From Chara braunii (taxonomy: Eukaryota > Streptophyta > Charophyceae > Charales > Characeae), in contig BFEA01000278.1 in NCBI GenBank assembly GCA_003427395.1, positions 1,550,204 to 1,603,725 of the forward strand: a stretch of DNA of 53,522 nucleotides, given 5' to 3'. Each line of letters begins with the position of its first letter. Within the stretch, counting starts at the first letter, position 1. The position numbers and the translations under genes are program-made. Below the pieces are notes generated by a model. That model was given only the letters and a program-made list of their open reading frames with translations, searched no databases and was not told the origin of the DNA. Positions 51,837 to 53,522 of this stretch are shown here, piece after piece.

Positions 51837-53522
51837 CTAGGGACGGCTGGGAGAAGAATTATCCGTGACACCGTCATGGAAGAGGTTGTTGGAAGCTCCG
51901 TGCCCCAGACAGAGCCTTAGGCCGGGGAACCGGAGAAAGTCTATGAGAAACCTAGGGAAAAGGAGCCTACATACAAAGTTACCGCCTCTAAAAAGAAGTT
52001 TAGGTACCAAATCCCGATCCTAACCATGCCTGAGATCGATGACACCCTTAGCAAATAACTAGGAACCATGGTATCGGTGTCGTTTCAGACCATGCTGCAG
52101 GCCAACCCTAGGTTGCTTAAAGGGCTTGGACAACTGTTGACTCGGCGGCGAGTAGAGATAGACGAGAACCCCGAATCACCGGAAGGGGAAGGAGAGGAGG
52201 AGGCTCCGCAAGAAGTCGCTAACCTTGAGAAGAGTCGCAGGGATTTGGAGGATCTCGAGAAAGCCTTTGCGGACATCCGTCTGAGCTTGCCGGACCGAGA
52301 GGGCGGCGAGGTCATGAGGGCACCACCCGGGACAAAGCTTAGTTTTCATGCACTGCCCGTAGGAAAGCTGAAAATCCAGATCGGGACTCACCATACCGAC
52401 GCATTAGTAGACGGGGGAGCGGGAATCACTCTCATGGGGAGGGATTTTGCAACAATCACGGGCTGTACGGTAAATAAGAAAGTAACAGGAAGCATCTGGG
52501 GAGTCGGTGAGGAAATTCCGTTCGCTGGGTATGTCCCGAAATGCGCAGTCAAGGCAGGAATCAGGGAGTCAATCTGGTCGTTTCAGTGGATGACCGTAAT
52601 GGAGGAAATGGACCACGACATAATCCTCGAGAAACCATGGTGCGCAAACGTAGAAATGATAGGTATGCACTTGCACGACGACACGTACATGATAATCACT
52701 TTCATAAGGAGGGATTTCACGACAATCACGGGTTGTATGGTAAATAAGAAAGTAACAGGAAGCATCTGGGGAGCCGGTGAGGAAATTCCGTTCGCTGGGT
52801 ATGTCACGAAATGCGCAGTCAAGGCAGGAATCAGGGAGTCGATCTGGTCGTTTCAGCGGATGACCGTAATGGAGAAAATGGACCACGACATAATCCTCGG
52901 GAGACAGTGGTGCGCAAACATATAAATGATATGTATGCACTTGCACGACGACACGTACATGGTAGACATAGAGGACCCAGTGACCGGCCGGGGAGAGCTC
53001 CTCCGACTCCTTGGGATGGGAGGGGGCCCTACGAAGGGGAAGTTAGCAACATGGTCACCATCCTTCGAAGATAGCGCACGGAAGGGGGTTTTTGCGCGGA
53101 TGGAGGGCATGAGAGAAAGGGTAGAAATCATGATCGAGGAGGCATTCAATTAGAAGGAATGGATCAAGATGAGCATGCCCCAGAAGAGGAGAAGGCAGGA
53201 GGACGAAGTCTTAGGTGTTATGGTGGCAGAAAGGGAATCAGAAGTCGAACTCGGGGCCAGCTTGCCCAAGCGAAAAGAAGTGCGCACGGATGTGCCAGAA
53301 GTCGCACTCCAGATTCCCGATTTGTTACAGCTTATCAAGGCCCTCAGATACCACAAGGTCGGAGTGGACTCGGCGGCCTTAGCCAAATTCGAAGGAGAGG
53401 TACAAAAGGGATATTGTCTGAATGAAAAATTAGTTAGTATTCAACAGGGTTGTCACGCGGGGATCCCCGGGGCCCAAGCCGGGGTAGGGGTTTCACCCCC
53501 GGACCCTCGCCCTCGCCAAAAC
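51837..53522 (+). pseudogene. pol: Protease and start of pol, element E, running off the window
   Basis: The same frame as the gag C-terminus continues to the window end with stops TAG (about 51918), TAA 52056, TAA 52923 and TAG 53151. A conserved block KKKFRYQIPILTMPEIDDTL leads into a helical linker. The protease has HTDALVDGGAGITLMG: Asp-Gly-Gly at 52410-52418 replaces Asp-Ser/Thr-Gly. The C-terminal protease motif DIIL(E/G)xxWCAN appears twice because of a 270-bp in-frame tandem duplication. After DIEDPVTGRGELLRLLGMGG the frame continues with Lys/Arg-rich and then ordinary sequence. No RT is reached. By the gag type and linker it may be related to retroelements best known from other eukaryotes; I cannot name the clade. 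Confidence 0.7.
52420..52959 (+). repeat. 270-bp in-frame tandem duplication in E protease
   Basis: 52420-52689 and 52690-52959 are nearly identical, for example AATAAGAAAGTAACAGGAAG in both and the GGAGGGATTT starts at 52437 and 52707. The length is 90 codons, so the frame is kept. The second copy lacks the Asp-Gly-Gly site. Confidence 0.93.

Overview
The window is a stack of LTR retrotransposons, mostly Ty3/gypsy type, in plant-like nuclear DNA. I see no intact host protein-coding gene. A short nuclear copy of mitochondrial DNA (3' nad7, 3' nad3, tRNA-Val(UAC), tRNA-Asp(GUC), partial tRNA-Ser(GCU)) points to a streptophyte. The chromodomain elements and telo-box-like TTTAGGG motifs agree. 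A charophyte alga such as Chara is my best guess, by inference and not by a database match.

Layout, left to right. (1) 1-8083: 3' part of chromovirus A (gag, protease, RT/RNase H, integrase, chromodomain, long 3' noncoding region, 3' LTR). (2) 8084-8933: unassigned spacer with a short tandem repeat. (3) About 8934-14249: element F, with a nearly open pol frame and a putative 3' LTR. (4) 14250-16980: unassigned hairpin-rich DNA, the mitochondrial insertion, an LTR end with a primer-binding site, and simple repeats. (5) 16986-35456: element B, with 1.03- and 1.06-kb LTRs. Its gag gene is split by a complete 9,665-bp chromovirus C (20271-29935) that has 314-bp LTRs and a perfect 5-bp target duplication. 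C is the same family as A. (6) 35805-41195: element D, same family as B, with 5' LTR, long leader, gag, protease and half an RT. It ends abruptly in (7) a 92-bp satellite (41190 to about 42975) with a 369-bp four-monomer higher-order period. (8) 43526-53522: element E, with a candidate LTR, a long leader, four diverged tandem copies of an unrecognised ORF, then gag and protease of a different retroelement lineage running off the window.

All coding regions are broken by stops, frameshifts or active-site changes, so the genes work together only in the historical sense of gag-pol cassettes. The most interesting structures are these: the nested C-in-B insertion, whose removal restores the gag frame; perfect hairpins in the two LTRs of B whose stems differ by paired changes and whose loop is inverted in one case; the four-copy ORF array upstream of E gag; a shared variant primer-binding site (TGGTATCGGAGC) in four LTR ends of different families; and a roughly 60-residue insertion in RNase H of the A/C family.
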